Positions 28,308 through 37,307 of a stretch of 64,000 nucleotides of DNA are shown here, piece after piece; positions within the stretch are counted from its first letter, which is position 1, and every line of letters begins with the position of its first letter. The notes under the pieces are model-generated. The model was not told where the DNA came from. It worked only from the letters and a program-made list of their open reading frames with translations, and did not search any database. The DNA comes from Ww85 sp963745765 (GTDB taxonomy: Bacteria; Desulfobacterota; Desulfobulbia; Desulfobulbales; Desulfocapsaceae), in NCBI GenBank assembly GCA_963745765.1, contig CAVUYQ010000023.1, forward strand, positions 1-64,000. Reading direction: 5' to 3'. Position numbers and translations under genes: made by a program.

Positions 28308-30050
28308 ATGGTCAAATATATGTTCCCGTTATCTGCAAAAACCGTTCTTTTTAAATCGAAAATCAGACTTGGCGAGCAGCCAGCAACAAAGGCTCCAAAC
28401 CGCTTCGCTGTATGGTTTCTAATTGTTTTTTCTTGGCTGCTCATATTCGCTGTCAATAGTCGCGCAGCCCAGGCCCCGGATGCCGAGGCTGAACTCGTCC
28501 GGGCGATGACCGAGCAAATTGACTGCTATCCGCTCGAATTTCTTGATTTCCACAAACAGAAACCGCTCATATCAGTCAAAGAGTTGTGTCTGGCAGCCAT
28601 CTATCAACAATCGGGCACACGTCCGTTATGGGTCGGAATCAACGGTCCCGATCATCGTGCAGAAATCATCCTCAACCACCTGCAAACCGCATATCAAGAC
28701 GGTGTTGATCCGCGGGATTACGAGATTGAACTGCTTGAATCACTCTGGCCTTCCCGGACACCGGTTGACCTTGCCCGCCTCGATTTGCAGCTTACCTACA
28801 GCCTGGTAAAGTATATCCACGATATGAGCTTCGGTCAGATGAAATTCCGCTTTTCTGATCAGGAACTCTATGGTGAAGTAGGTAACGATCAATTTGATCC
28901 ACTGCAGGCACTTGAAATCGCCCGCACAAGTCCCGATATCGGTGCTTACCTTGATTCACTGGCTCCACAGCACTCCTATTATCAACAATTAAAGAAGGTG
29001 CTGCAATACTATCGCGGATTCGTACAGCGCAGCGACTGGCCTGCTATTCCGGCAGGTCCGCTCATCCGTCCGGGAAAAAAGGACGAACGGTTGGCAGCCA
29101 TCCAATACCGGCTTTCCCTGACGGAAGATATCGAAACCACTCTGGTTGAACCTGAGAATTATGATGATAACCTCGTTGCCGCCGTTCAGTTGTTTCAGAA
29201 AAACAATGGTCTAAAACCGGACGGAGTCGTCGGCCCACAGACTCTGGCCATGCTGAATCGCACACCGGCCGAACTGGTCGACACTATCCGTGCTAATATG
29301 GCCAGGTGGCGATGGCAGTCTCATCAACTCGGCGATACCTACATTATGGTCAATATCGCCGCATTCTCCCTCAAAGCGGTGCGTAACAATCAGGTTGTCC
29401 TGGAGATGCCGGTTATCGTCGGAAAATTCCAGCACCAGACGCCGATTATCTCTGACTCCATCAAATACCTCGACTTCAATCCTTACTGGAACGTTCCCCC
29501 CAGCATCGCACGCAACGAGGAATTGCCCGCCCTTCAGCAAAACCCGAACTATCTCATCGACAGACATGTGCGCCTTTTTTCCAGTTGGCAGAGGGATGCC
29601 GTCGAACTTGATTCGACCGCTATCGACTGGAAATCTATCAGTCGGTCGCAGATTGCCGGCTTCAAACTGCGCCAGGACCCAGGACCGTGGAACGCGCTGG
29701 GTAGGGTTAAATTCGTCTTTCCCAACCACAACTCCATATACCTGCATGATACACCGACCCAGAACCTTTTCGAACAAACCTCGCGTTCATTCAGTCACGG
29801 CTGCATCAGGGTCAGTCAACCACTCGTCCTTGCCCTCTTTTGCCTGAACCAACAGAACAGCAGCTGGACGACTGAGACAATTGACAAGATTGTTTCGACG
29901 GAGGAGCGTAAAGTGATCATTCTGCGGCCTCCAATACCGATCCACATCAACTATCAGACAGTCTGGCTTGACAATAATGAAATTATCCACTTTAATAGCG
30001 ATATTTATGGCCGTGACGCCAAACTGATGAAAGCATTTGACGCAAAATAA
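28308..30050 (+). CDS. L,D-transpeptidase, YcbB/LdtD type
   Basis: This cell-wall enzyme forms 3-3 cross-links in peptidoglycan. The ATG at 28308 (or 28320) is the best start because the membrane segment RFAVWFLIVFSWLLIFAVNS and an Ala-x-Ala site follow shortly after. A scaffold region precedes a peptidoglycan-binding domain (LVAAVQLFQKNNGLKPDGVV). The YkuD catalytic domain has YLHDTPTQNLFEQTSRSFSH followed by G-C-I-R-V with the active Cys. Length is about 580 residues. It is 30 bp from a MepK-like peptidase gene, as in E. coli ycbB-ycbK. Confidence 0.88.
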   Translation: MVKYMFPLSAKTVLFKSKIRLGEQPATKAPNRFAVWFLIVFSWLLIFAVNSRAAQAPDAEAELVRAMTEQIDCYPLEFLDFHKQKPLISVKELCLAAIYQQSGTRPLWVGINGPDHRAEIILNHLQTAYQDGVDPRDYEIELLESLWPSRTPVDLARLDLQLTYSLVKYIHDMSFGQMKFRFSDQELYGEVGNDQFDPLQALEIARTSPDIGAYLDSLAPQHSYYQQLKKVLQYYRGFVQRSDWPAIPAGPLIRPGKKDERLAAIQYRLSLTEDIETTLVEPENYDDNLVAAVQLFQKNNGLKPDGVVGPQTLAMLNRTPAELVDTIRANMARWRWQSHQLGDTYIMVNIAAFSLKAVRNNQVVLEMPVIVGKFQHQTPIISDSIKYLDFNPYWNVPPSIARNEELPALQQNPNYLIDRHVRLFSSWQRDAVELDSTAIDWKSISRSQIAGFKLRQDPGPWNALGRVKFVFPNHNSIYLHDTPTQNLFEQTSRSFSHGCIRVSQPLVLALFCLNQQNSSWTTETIDKIVSTEERKVIILRPPIPIHINYQTVWLDNNEIIHFNSDIYGRDAKLMKAFDAK

Positions 30051-30080
30051 AAACTGCCAACTCAAAATCCGCATTTCCGT

Positions 30081-30635
30081 ATGCTCAAAAAACGAACAGA
30101 CGCCAGGATCTCACGCCGTGAATTCCTCATTCTGTCAGCTCAATGTGCCGTTTCCGCCTTGATCGGTATGCCCGTCTTAAGCCACGGTGCCTTGATCCCC
30201 CGTCAGACCCTTTCTTTCTACCATACGCATACCGGGGAAACCCTTGATGTTGTGCTTGATCCAAAAAACATCAACAATCAGACCGTTCGCCGGGTCAGCC
30301 GTTTCCTCCGAGACTTCCGCACCAGCGAAATCCATGCGATCGACCCGCATCTCCTCTATTTACTCTGCCGAATCAAGAAGGCAAGCGGCGGCGGGATCAT
30401 TGAAGTTATTTCCGGATACCGTTCTCCCGCCACAAATGCAATTCTTCGTAAAAGAAGCAGCGGCGTGGCCAAAAAGAGCCTGCACATGCAGGGGAGAGCC
30501 ATTGACATCCGCCTGAGCAACCTGCAAACCAGAAAACTCAAGGACATCGCCTGTTCTTTAGAGCTGGGAGGTGTCGGGTATTATCCGAAATCCGATTTTG
30601 TTCACATCGATACTGGTCGAATCCGCTTCTGGTAA
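30081..30635 (+). CDS. YcbK/MepK-like DUF882 peptidase
   Basis: This 184-residue exported protein belongs to the DUF882/peptidase M15 group; E. coli MepK cuts 3-3 peptidoglycan cross-links. It begins with a twin-arginine signal (RISRREFLILSAQCAVSALI). Zinc and catalytic motifs are visible: SGYRSPATNAILRKRSSGVA, SLHMQGRAIDIRL (H-x6-D) and DFVHIDTGRIRFW (H-x-D). It follows the L,D-transpeptidase directly, so one gene makes the bonds and the other probably cuts them. Confidence 0.88.
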   Translation: MLKKRTDARISRREFLILSAQCAVSALIGMPVLSHGALIPRQTLSFYHTHTGETLDVVLDPKNINNQTVRRVSRFLRDFRTSEIHAIDPHLLYLLCRIKKASGGGIIEVISGYRSPATNAILRKRSSGVAKKSLHMQGRAIDIRLSNLQTRKLKDIACSLELGGVGYYPKSDFVHIDTGRIRFW

Positions 30636-30868
30636 TCGTTCTCCGCTAGTAAAACTCCATAAATGCAAAGCCTTTCACTCTAGCCCGCCTCCTTCTCGTC
30701 GGTTCAAGTTCAAAACTGTTGCGCCGTCTTCAGGCAGCGGATAGGATGAATGCATCCAGGCAAAAAGTGAAAACCTGCTTTTCTTCCGGCAGCGGGGCGC
30801 CGGCGGTGCCCCACCTTATTTGTGTGGATTCCCATAAGAGGCAGCGTAAGGCTGATAGAGGATCGAGT

Positions 30869-32863
30869 ATGGCTGTTTTGAATTTCTCCCGCAGAACATA
30901 TATCTTCCCGGGGTTACTGTTGCTGTCGATGACGTTATTCACCGGTTTCTTTCAGGGGGTGCGTGCAGAGACGGTCCAACTTCCGATGAGTATCGATCTG
31001 CTTCTACTGCGCAACCTGATTGTTGACCAGGCCTATCGGGAACCGGGCGAGCGTGCCAGGGTGCTGGTTCTCAGCGAAGGATGCAACGAACTCTGGCTCC
31101 ACAATCCGGTTTTAAGTCAGGAGCAAGAGTTGCTTCGTTTTCAAACCGGTATCAGCATTACCTGGGGTACACCTATTGCGGGAAACTGTTATGGTGCACT
31201 TAACTGGCAAGGCTATCTGGTCCTCCGGCAACACCCGCGGCTCGACAGCCAATGGCACCTGACCTTTACCACCGTGGATTCTCTGCTGCTGGATAACAGC
31301 GGCCAGCCCGCCACGATTGCCGGGCTGCTCTGGGACTTGATCAAAGACCATGTCCATGCCTACCTGGATCGTATCTCCATCAATCTGGTCCCTCCGGTTG
31401 AAAACCTGAAGGATTTCATGCTGGCTCAGACTGACGATGAAACCGTTTCGACTACCAGGCGTTTTCTGGCAAGCATGCACCCGCAGCAGCCGATCATCCG
31501 GGAAAACAAGGTACTTATTGATATCCTGGCCGAAGTCGAATCTCCGGCGGTACCCGTCGCGGAAGATGAAATGGCCGCGGCAAGCCCTGAAGCACAAGCC
31601 AGGGTAATTTCCCTGTGGCAGAGCTGGGATGCACTGCTGGTCCACCTGATCACCCAGCTATCCGGTAAACCCCTGAACGAAATCGACCGCCAGTTACTGC
31701 TTGATACCATGCTGTTGGTCCGTTACGAATTCAGTGATGCCCTTGGTAACCATGCTCTGACCAACAGCTTCGTCCGCAACCAGTTCATCCAGGCCTGGCA
31801 GGTACTCGGACCGCTATTCAGGCGACACCTGGTGGCACAAACCAGTCACAATATTTTGGGATATATGAGCTTTTTTACCGCTGCCGACGCCCTGACCACA
31901 CTGGATCGTATCGGCCCGGCCATTGGCATAGATATCAGCCGTAACGGTTTCTACCGCCTGGCAGAAATGCTGGGCAATGGGTCCCTGGACGAAAGTAATT
32001 CCGTCGATCCCCGCTTACGCGAGGTTCTCGGTATCGGCATGCAGACGGTTCCGCAGGAAGAGGCCAACAGCCCGACAGAAGAGCAAACTCCTCAAGACAC
32101 CGGCGGAGTCACTCTCCCTACCGGCGCCCCGGTTCATAAACCAGGCAAGGAGGATGCAGAGCCGGACCTGCGGGACTCAGGCTATCATTGTTGGCTGATA
32201 AATCCCGGTAACTGGCCCATCTGGCAACTCTTCGGACCGCAGGAAGCAAACGCCGCGCCCCCGACACTTGCCGAAGTGCGAAGCTGGACCGCAGAGACCA
32301 CTCATCCATCTGAGCTGCTGCAAAGAGTTCAGAAAATCCTGGTTGCCGCGGCAAAAAACCAGCAAGATCTTCTCCGCCCCACATCCCTGCCAGTCGACTG
32401 GTTCCTGCGCACCTTGCTGGCAACTGCCTGGCAGGAGAGCTGTTTTCGCCAGTTCGAGATCAAGGACAACAAGATCACCTATCTGCTCTCCTATAACAAT
32501 ACCTCCGTCGGTTTAATGCAGATCAATGAAAAAGTCTGGCGCGGTATTTTTGATCTTCAGGAACTGCGCTGGAACATTGCCTACAACACTAATGCCGGCG
32601 CGCAAATCCTCACGATCTACCTGAACCGTTACATCGCCAGACAGGAGGGAGGCCTATCCAAAACCTCCAACACGGCAGGCAGACGTTACCTGGCCGCTCT
32701 GCTCTACGCGCTCTACAACGGCGGGCCTGGCCAGCTCAACAAGTACCCGATTCGCGTAAAATCCGGCAAACTCTATCAGAGCGACACACTTTTCCTTGGC
32801 AAGTACGACATAATTGAGCGCCAGGACTGGCCAACGATGGTTGATTGTCTTCCTGCCACTTAA
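30869..32863 (+). CDS. Exported protein with C-terminal lytic transglycosylase domain
   Basis: The ATG at 30869 follows AGAGGATCGAGT and gives a signal sequence (RRTYIFPGLLLLSMTLFTGF); a longer in-frame start at 30719 has no such support. The first 480 residues are of unknown fold, partly Pro/Glu-rich near the middle. The C-terminal SLT domain shows the catalytic Glu in TAWQESCFRQF, then TSVGLMQINEKVWRG, YNTNAGAQIL and ALYNGGPGQLNKY. It would cleave glycan strands in the periplasm. It adds a third wall-remodelling gene to this cluster. Confidence 0.82.
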   Translation: MAVLNFSRRTYIFPGLLLLSMTLFTGFFQGVRAETVQLPMSIDLLLLRNLIVDQAYREPGERARVLVLSEGCNELWLHNPVLSQEQELLRFQTGISITWGTPIAGNCYGALNWQGYLVLRQHPRLDSQWHLTFTTVDSLLLDNSGQPATIAGLLWDLIKDHVHAYLDRISINLVPPVENLKDFMLAQTDDETVSTTRRFLASMHPQQPIIRENKVLIDILAEVESPAVPVAEDEMAAASPEAQARVISLWQSWDALLVHLITQLSGKPLNEIDRQLLLDTMLLVRYEFSDALGNHALTNSFVRNQFIQAWQVLGPLFRRHLVAQTSHNILGYMSFFTAADALTTLDRIGPAIGIDISRNGFYRLAEMLGNGSLDESNSVDPRLREVLGIGMQTVPQEEANSPTEEQTPQDTGGVTLPTGAPVHKPGKEDAEPDLRDSGYHCWLINPGNWPIWQLFGPQEANAAPPTLAEVRSWTAETTHPSELLQRVQKILVAAAKNQQDLLRPTSLPVDWFLRTLLATAWQESCFRQFEIKDNKITYLLSYNNTSVGLMQINEKVWRGIFDLQELRWNIAYNTNAGAQILTIYLNRYIARQEGGLSKTSNTAGRRYLAALLYALYNGGPGQLNKYPIRVKSGKLYQSDTLFLGKYDIIERQDWPTMVDCLPAT

Positions 32864-32874
32864 AAGAAATGATA

Positions 32875-32909
32875 AATCCTGCACAGATTGGTCCCATCTG
32901 TGCAGGATT
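32875..32909 (-). terminator. Hairpin terminator between the transglycosylase and the Gly-rich protein
   Basis: The stem AATCCTGCACAGAT / ATCTGTGCAGGATT (14 bp, perfect) has a 7-nt loop. On the minus strand it is followed by TTTATCATTTCTTTT. It may also stop the + transcript. Confidence 0.75.
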
Positions 32910-32964
32910 CATGGATAACAATATAACCATCGATATCCTTCCCGACTAAACATCTACCAAAAGG

Positions 32965-33435
32965 TCAGGAATTAATACAAGTTCCGGTGCCTGGGCCATT
33001 CCCAGTGCCATCTGCGGGTCCGTCACCACCATTACCGGTTCCGTCACCGGGACCATGGCCCCCGTTACCTCCACCGTTGCCATTACCACCACGTACGAGC
33101 AGCCGACTGCCATCAAAATGCAAAACAGCGCTCGTGCAATCGCCCGGCCCATAGCCGCTGCCATCCTTGGGTCCATCACCATCATTACCGGTACCGTCAC
33201 CGGGGCCATGGCCTCCATTCTCGCCGCTTCCCCTGTTGCCAGCCATTTTACCGTTCCCAACAAGCAAAAGGTCGTTCGCCTGATAGGTCGGAGCGGAACG
33301 ATCACTCGAACGGAGGCTGTTGCCATATTTAGAGCCAACGCCATCATTGCCACTGCCAGCCATCACTGGGGAAGCGAGAAGACAAACAGTACCGCAGGTA
33401 ATTACGATTTTACTCATTCTCTCTTTCAAATGCAT
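32965..33435 (-). CDS. Small secreted Gly/Asp/Asn-rich repeat protein
   Basis: The 156-residue product starts at 33435 with AAGGAG 7 nt upstream. A signal peptide (SKIVITCGTVCLLASPVMAG) is followed by a linker and two copies of about 32 residues built on NGGHGPGDGTGNxGDGPxDG, the second ending in GTCINS. The corresponding DNA repeats are about 165 bp apart. Each unit ends with one Cys. No known domain is recognised. It is divergent from the sigma factor gene, and a gene of that cluster also ends in a Gly/Asn-rich tail. Confidence 0.65.
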   Translation of the reverse strand: MHLKERMSKIVITCGTVCLLASPVMAGSGNDGVGSKYGNSLRSSDRSAPTYQANDLLLVGNGKMAGNRGSGENGGHGPGDGTGNDGDGPKDGSGYGPGDCTSAVLHFDGSRLLVRGGNGNGGGNGGHGPGDGTGNGGDGPADGTGNGPGTGTCINS

Positions 33436-33661
33436 ACTATAACTCCTTGAGGTTTACGTCCCGATGACCAGCCAGCCCACCCGGCTGCATTTTCAACTCA
33501 TCCAGACATTGCTGCAACTCTTATCTCAACGCAGCTGAGAGGAAAAGGTTACAGATTCTTTTTGCAGAAAGAGAAACCCAGAATGTTACATGATCATCAC
33601 CGCCTGGTTTCTTTTAAGAAAATATGTAACCTTCAATGGAGGAATACGTTAAGAGGACAGT

Positions 33662-34138
33662 ATGAAAAGGTTTCAGCAATTCTATATCGATAACGGGGAC
33701 AAACTCTTTGGTTATCTTCTTCGTAAGACCGGCAACACGCATATAGCCGCAGATCTTGTCCAGGAGACGTTTACCCGCTATCTTGAGAAATACCGGAATC
33801 ATGAACAAAGCCCGGCGCTGCTTTTTACCATTGGGCGTAATCTTTTTTATGACCAGATGCGGCAGCGAAATCGGATTATTGCTCCGGAAGATATCGTTCA
33901 GGAGTCGTTCCCGGATCAGGAAGAGAACTATATCGCCAAGGAACAATCCAATAAAATTCTTACTGCCATGGCACAGCTGAGTGATGAAGAACGCGACATC
34001 CTTTCCCTTGTCATCAGCAGTAGCCTGGGTTATCAGGCGATTGCCGCCATCCGGAAGTGCAGTCTCACCAATATCAAGGTGAAAGTACATCGGGCACGAC
34101 AGAAATTAAAAAAACTGCTGCAGGAGAAACATCCATGA
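33662..34138 (+). CDS. ECF-type RNA polymerase sigma factor
   Basis: This 158-residue sigma factor has region 2 (LFGYLLRKTGNTHIAADLVQ and ETFTRYLEKY) and region 4 (LSDEERDILSLVISSSLGYQ, then IAAIRKCSLTNIKVKVHRAR). It overlaps the next gene by ATGA (34135-34138), indicating translational coupling with its anti-sigma factor. Its promoter targets are unknown. Confidence 0.9.
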   Translation: MKRFQQFYIDNGDKLFGYLLRKTGNTHIAADLVQETFTRYLEKYRNHEQSPALLFTIGRNLFYDQMRQRNRIIAPEDIVQESFPDQEENYIAKEQSNKILTAMAQLSDEERDILSLVISSSLGYQAIAAIRKCSLTNIKVKVHRARQKLKKLLQEKHP

Positions 34139-34725
34139 ATGACTACCTGATTTCCCTTTTTATAGACGATGAAATGGATTTGAATGAAAAGATAAGTTTT
34201 GTCGAAGAAGTGCACACCAGTGATCAGTTTTTCACGGAGACGATTGACCTTCTGGAGCAGGAAAAATCATTGCTTGAGATACCGGTAATGACCAGCGCCT
34301 TAACGAAACCGAGGAGACGTCCGGCCTTTTCCTGGCTTGAACTGCTCAGTTCGTGGTGGCCTCCTGCGACCGGATTTGCCGCCGCCATGCTTTTAGCGGC
34401 CCTCGGTTGGCTATTTATCCCCCAACAGGCATCGCTGGTGCGCCAGAATGAAGAATACCGCTTTGTCCTCTATCTGCCGAAAGCCAGTCATGCCGAAATT
34501 ATCGGCACCTTTACTGATTGGAGTCCAGTACCGATGGAGAAGATTGACAAAACCGGCTATTGGTCACTGTCCCTTGAGATTCCACCGGGGGAACATCGCT
34601 ATAGCTATCTTGTTGAAGATGGCGGAAAAATGGCCGATCCCAGTGTAGCAGCCAGGGAACACGACGATTTTGGTGGCGAAAATTCAGTGATTATTGTTGG
34701 TGGCGGCCATGATCCGGTTTCTTAG
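34135..34725 (+). CDS. Membrane anti-sigma factor with CBM48/AMPK-like periplasmic domain
   Basis: The 196-residue protein has a cytoplasmic N-part (MNDYLISLFIDDEMDLNEKI) resembling anti-sigma sequences, one membrane helix (WWPPATGFAAAMLLAALGWL, residues about 72-98), and an outside domain of the glycogen-binding E-set type: FVLYLPKASHAEIIGTFTDW, then WSLSLEIPPGEHRYSYLVED and DPSVAAREHDDFGGENSVII. The start overlaps the sigma stop by four bases. The outer domain could sense a carbohydrate or the state of the wall; that is inference. Confidence 0.78.
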   Translation: MNDYLISLFIDDEMDLNEKISFVEEVHTSDQFFTETIDLLEQEKSLLEIPVMTSALTKPRRRPAFSWLELLSSWWPPATGFAAAMLLAALGWLFIPQQASLVRQNEEYRFVLYLPKASHAEIIGTFTDWSPVPMEKIDKTGYWSLSLEIPPGEHRYSYLVEDGGKMADPSVAAREHDDFGGENSVIIVGGGHDPVS

Positions 34726-35029
34726 CAGCATCTTACTGATCTTTCTGGCAGGTTGCACACCGCCGCATTTCATTGCCAGAAAGTCGGGTGGTGTAAGCGT
34801 CTATCTTGATGCTCCGCAAGCCTCTAAAGTGATCTTTGTCTCCTCTGCTGACGGTTTCCGAGAACACTCAGCCAGCAGGGACTCGAAGGGCTTATGGAGC
34901 ATTGAAAACCTTGCCGACCGAGAATTTCACTACTTTTTTATTGTTGATGGCAGGATATATGTCCCGGATTGCCGGTATAAAGAAAATGATGATTTTGGTG
35001 CGAGAAATTGCATTTATCAGCCTCAATGA
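34709..35029 (+). CDS. Small lipoprotein with the same E-set fold
   Basis: The ATG at 34709 (inside the end of the anti-sigma gene) gives MIRFLSSILLIFLAGC with a lipobox. The remaining 85 residues repeat the pattern of the anti-sigma outer domain: VSVYLDAPQASKVIFVSSAD, LWSIENLADREFHYFFIVDG and ENDDFGARNCIYQPQ. It is therefore probably a paralogue of that domain in lipidated form. Partner or ligand unknown. Confidence 0.68.
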   Translation: MIRFLSSILLIFLAGCTPPHFIARKSGGVSVYLDAPQASKVIFVSSADGFREHSASRDSKGLWSIENLADREFHYFFIVDGRIYVPDCRYKENDDFGARNCIYQPQ

Positions 35030-35084
35030 TAGAAGTTTTGCTTGGCGTTGCACCTTGCGATAGAACAAAGAAGGAGAAATTTCG

Positions 35085-35921
35085 ATGAGAACACTAATAC
35101 TATTGATAGTTTCACTGCTGGCGGTAATGGCCCATGCCGAAGGAAAATCCGGGAATCCGGTTGCCTTGCAGGAACAGCTCAAGGCAGTTGAGCGACAACT
35201 TGTTGAGAACGGCCTGCAGCCGGAAGAGGCGACAGCGACGGTCCAAGCTATGAGCAGGGCCCATTTTACCGAAGAACAGATGGTTCGTGCCGCTATGCAG
35301 ATAAATTCTGACGATAGCCAAGGTCTTATTGCCGGGGCAGTCCGCGCTAAAATTCTTGAAGGCATTGCCAAGGGCGTTCCCCCGGAAACGATTCTATCGG
35401 TTACCGCAAAAATAAGAAACCGTTACGAGTTTGCCGAAAAGTTATCTCTGCAATTAAACCAGACGCAGCTGGCCCAGATATTTGCCGATTGCATGGCTGC
35501 AGGATTTACTCAAAAAGACGTCCAAAAACTTGCTACCACCCTGCAAACGAGAATAAATTCTCCGGGAACGAGCACCGACCAAAACCTGGCTGCTGAGACG
35601 CTGCTTACGGCCCGGGATATGGGACGTCAAGGAGCGACAGGACAGACAACCGTTGAAGTACTTGAGACGGCATTGAACCGAGGCTACAACGATGAGGGAA
35701 TGCGTGCCATTCGCCAGGCTCTTGGTAGTAATAACGGCGATCAGCTGGAAAATTCAGCTAGGCGCTTGGCTGCAGCCATAGATCAGGGAGCAGGAGCCGG
35801 AGCGTTGCAAAGTATCGGAAACAGAGGTTCTTCCGGTGCCGGAGACACGGCTGGGGCGGGGGAAGGACAAGGTTCTAGTGGAGGTGGCGGCAACAAAGGT
35901 AATGGACCTGGCGGTAGATGA
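35085..35921 (+). CDS. Exported helical protein with Gly/Asn-rich tail
   Basis: The 278-residue product has a signal peptide (TLILLIVSLLAVMAHAEG) and a mainly helical body with many Gln, Ala and Thr residues (ATVQAMSRAHFTEEQMVRAA). The tail from residue about 235 is low complexity (GSSGGGGNKGNGPGGR). The start has AAGGAG 9 nt upstream. It is probably co-transcribed with the sigma/anti-sigma genes. Not recognised as a named family. Confidence 0.65.
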   Translation: MRTLILLIVSLLAVMAHAEGKSGNPVALQEQLKAVERQLVENGLQPEEATATVQAMSRAHFTEEQMVRAAMQINSDDSQGLIAGAVRAKILEGIAKGVPPETILSVTAKIRNRYEFAEKLSLQLNQTQLAQIFADCMAAGFTQKDVQKLATTLQTRINSPGTSTDQNLAAETLLTARDMGRQGATGQTTVEVLETALNRGYNDEGMRAIRQALGSNNGDQLENSARRLAAAIDQGAGAGALQSIGNRGSSGAGDTAGAGEGQGSSGGGGNKGNGPGGR

Positions 35922-36171
35922 GGTGGCTGCACCGTTAAAGACCAGAAAACCTGCGATTCAACGCCATTTCAAAAAGCAGATATCTCTTTTCGACCATTAC
36001 CGTGTGTTTACATCAACAAAATTCGTTAACTAGTTTTCTTCCGGAAATGAGCGATTTTTACCTAAAGCTAGACGCTCGATAAATTTAACCGCAGGCATCG
36101 TTGATATTCCGAGGATTAAATTCTGAGAGTAACGACGAGTTAGGGGAAAAAGCGCTGTTTCAGGATGGAAA

Positions 36172-37014
36172 CTAACTATCAAACTGCAGCGTGAGCACGC
36201 TTCCGGAGTTGTTTAAAAAGAACCGCTTTCCCAGGGCGCTGGAAAGTTGCATGGCGGCATTCATGCCGGTGCAATGCGAAACGCCGATGTGCTGAATCCC
36301 CATTGCCGTAAATTCTGAGATTGTTTTATCTACGTCCGATTGCACTTTGGGATAGAGATGGGTGCCACCGATTACTGTATGGACGGTCTTTTCACCGGTG
36401 ATTTTCTGAGCATGGCGGATTGTGTTAATAATACCCCGGTGGGCACAACCCGATACAATGACAAGTCCTCCAGCGGTTTGGATGATCAAGGCCTGCTCGT
36501 CAGGAAAATCATCGGGTTGAAGTCCGCCGTTTTCTTTAAAGAAATACTGACTACCAACAGCTTCAAAGTCCGTTGTTTGAGAGATCTCACCCGAGGTCGT
36601 CATACGATCCGATAATTTGACCGGTTCTTTACTGAGATGCAATTCGGCTGCTTTTCCGATTTCTTCTCTACAATAAGGGATACCGTTAAATTCCGCAGGT
36701 TCCTCCGGCTTGACTTTTTTGAACTTTGGAATCCACAGTGCCGGATGAACAATGATTTTCGGGTAATCGGTTCGTTTCAACACTTCCCGCAGACCGCCGG
36801 TATGATCCCTATGGGCATGGCTTAACATGATGGTTTGGATGGTTTTCAAATCAAATCCGATCTTGTCTGCGTTTCGCACCACGGCAGATTCGGCACCGGT
36901 ATCAAACAGGATGTTATGATCATCTATCTGTACCAGAATGCTCAAGCCCCATTCACCCAGGAATCCTGGTCTGGCAACCGTGTTTTCACACAATGTGGTT
37001 AATTTGATTTTCAT
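36172..37014 (-). CDS. Metallo-beta-lactamase-fold hydrolase, dihydropterin-related family, copy 1
   Basis: The 280-residue protein has the zinc motif LSHAHRDHTGG and later GCAHRGIINTIRH and GVSHCTGMNAA. These match the family annotated as 7,8-dihydropterin-6-yl-methyl-4-(beta-D-ribofuranosyl)aminobenzene 5'-phosphate synthase-like, whose bacterial roles are unclear. The start has GGAGGTTTCTACCT before ATG. It is divergent from a paralogue at 37308. No signal peptide. Confidence 0.8.
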   Translation of the reverse strand: MKIKLTTLCENTVARPGFLGEWGLSILVQIDDHNILFDTGAESAVVRNADKIGFDLKTIQTIMLSHAHRDHTGGLREVLKRTDYPKIIVHPALWIPKFKKVKPEEPAEFNGIPYCREEIGKAAELHLSKEPVKLSDRMTTSGEISQTTDFEAVGSQYFFKENGGLQPDDFPDEQALIIQTAGGLVIVSGCAHRGIINTIRHAQKITGEKTVHTVIGGTHLYPKVQSDVDKTISEFTAMGIQHIGVSHCTGMNAAMQLSSALGKRFFLNNSGSVLTLQFDS

Positions 37015-37089
37015 AGGTAGAAACCTCCTCTCATCGGCTCACCGTTCCATTGAAACGCTCGGAAACGCAGCCAGGTTTGGGAGAGATAA

Positions 37090-37180
37090 GGGGACATTAT
37101 ACTTATTTCTCCGATCCAGTCATTCCTGAACCATTACGTATCAGGGAATGGTTCATGATTTAGTATACAGTCTCCTATTT
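37090..37180. repeat. REP-like palindrome (family A), copy 2
   Basis: GGGACATTATACTTATT on the left and TTTAGTATACAGTCTCC on the right form the outer arms. Inside are two overlapping inner inverted repeats (GAACCATT/AATGGTTC and CATTCCTGA/TCAGGGAATG). Confidence 0.6.
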
Positions 37181-37307
37181 TATTTTCCTTCTTGACTGCT
37201 GTTATCATTTCACTATATGTCGATTATTGTGTTAACACCGGTTACTATGCAATCAGGATCAGGTGACAGACAAGATTTTTAAACTTTATAATAAAAAGGA
37301 AATAGCC

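Noticed and set aside
33055..33450. 131-residue ORF opposite the Gly-rich repeat protein
   Set aside because: The opposite frame has a signal peptide, a ribosome site and a clear repeat; this one is an antisense product of GC-rich repeats.
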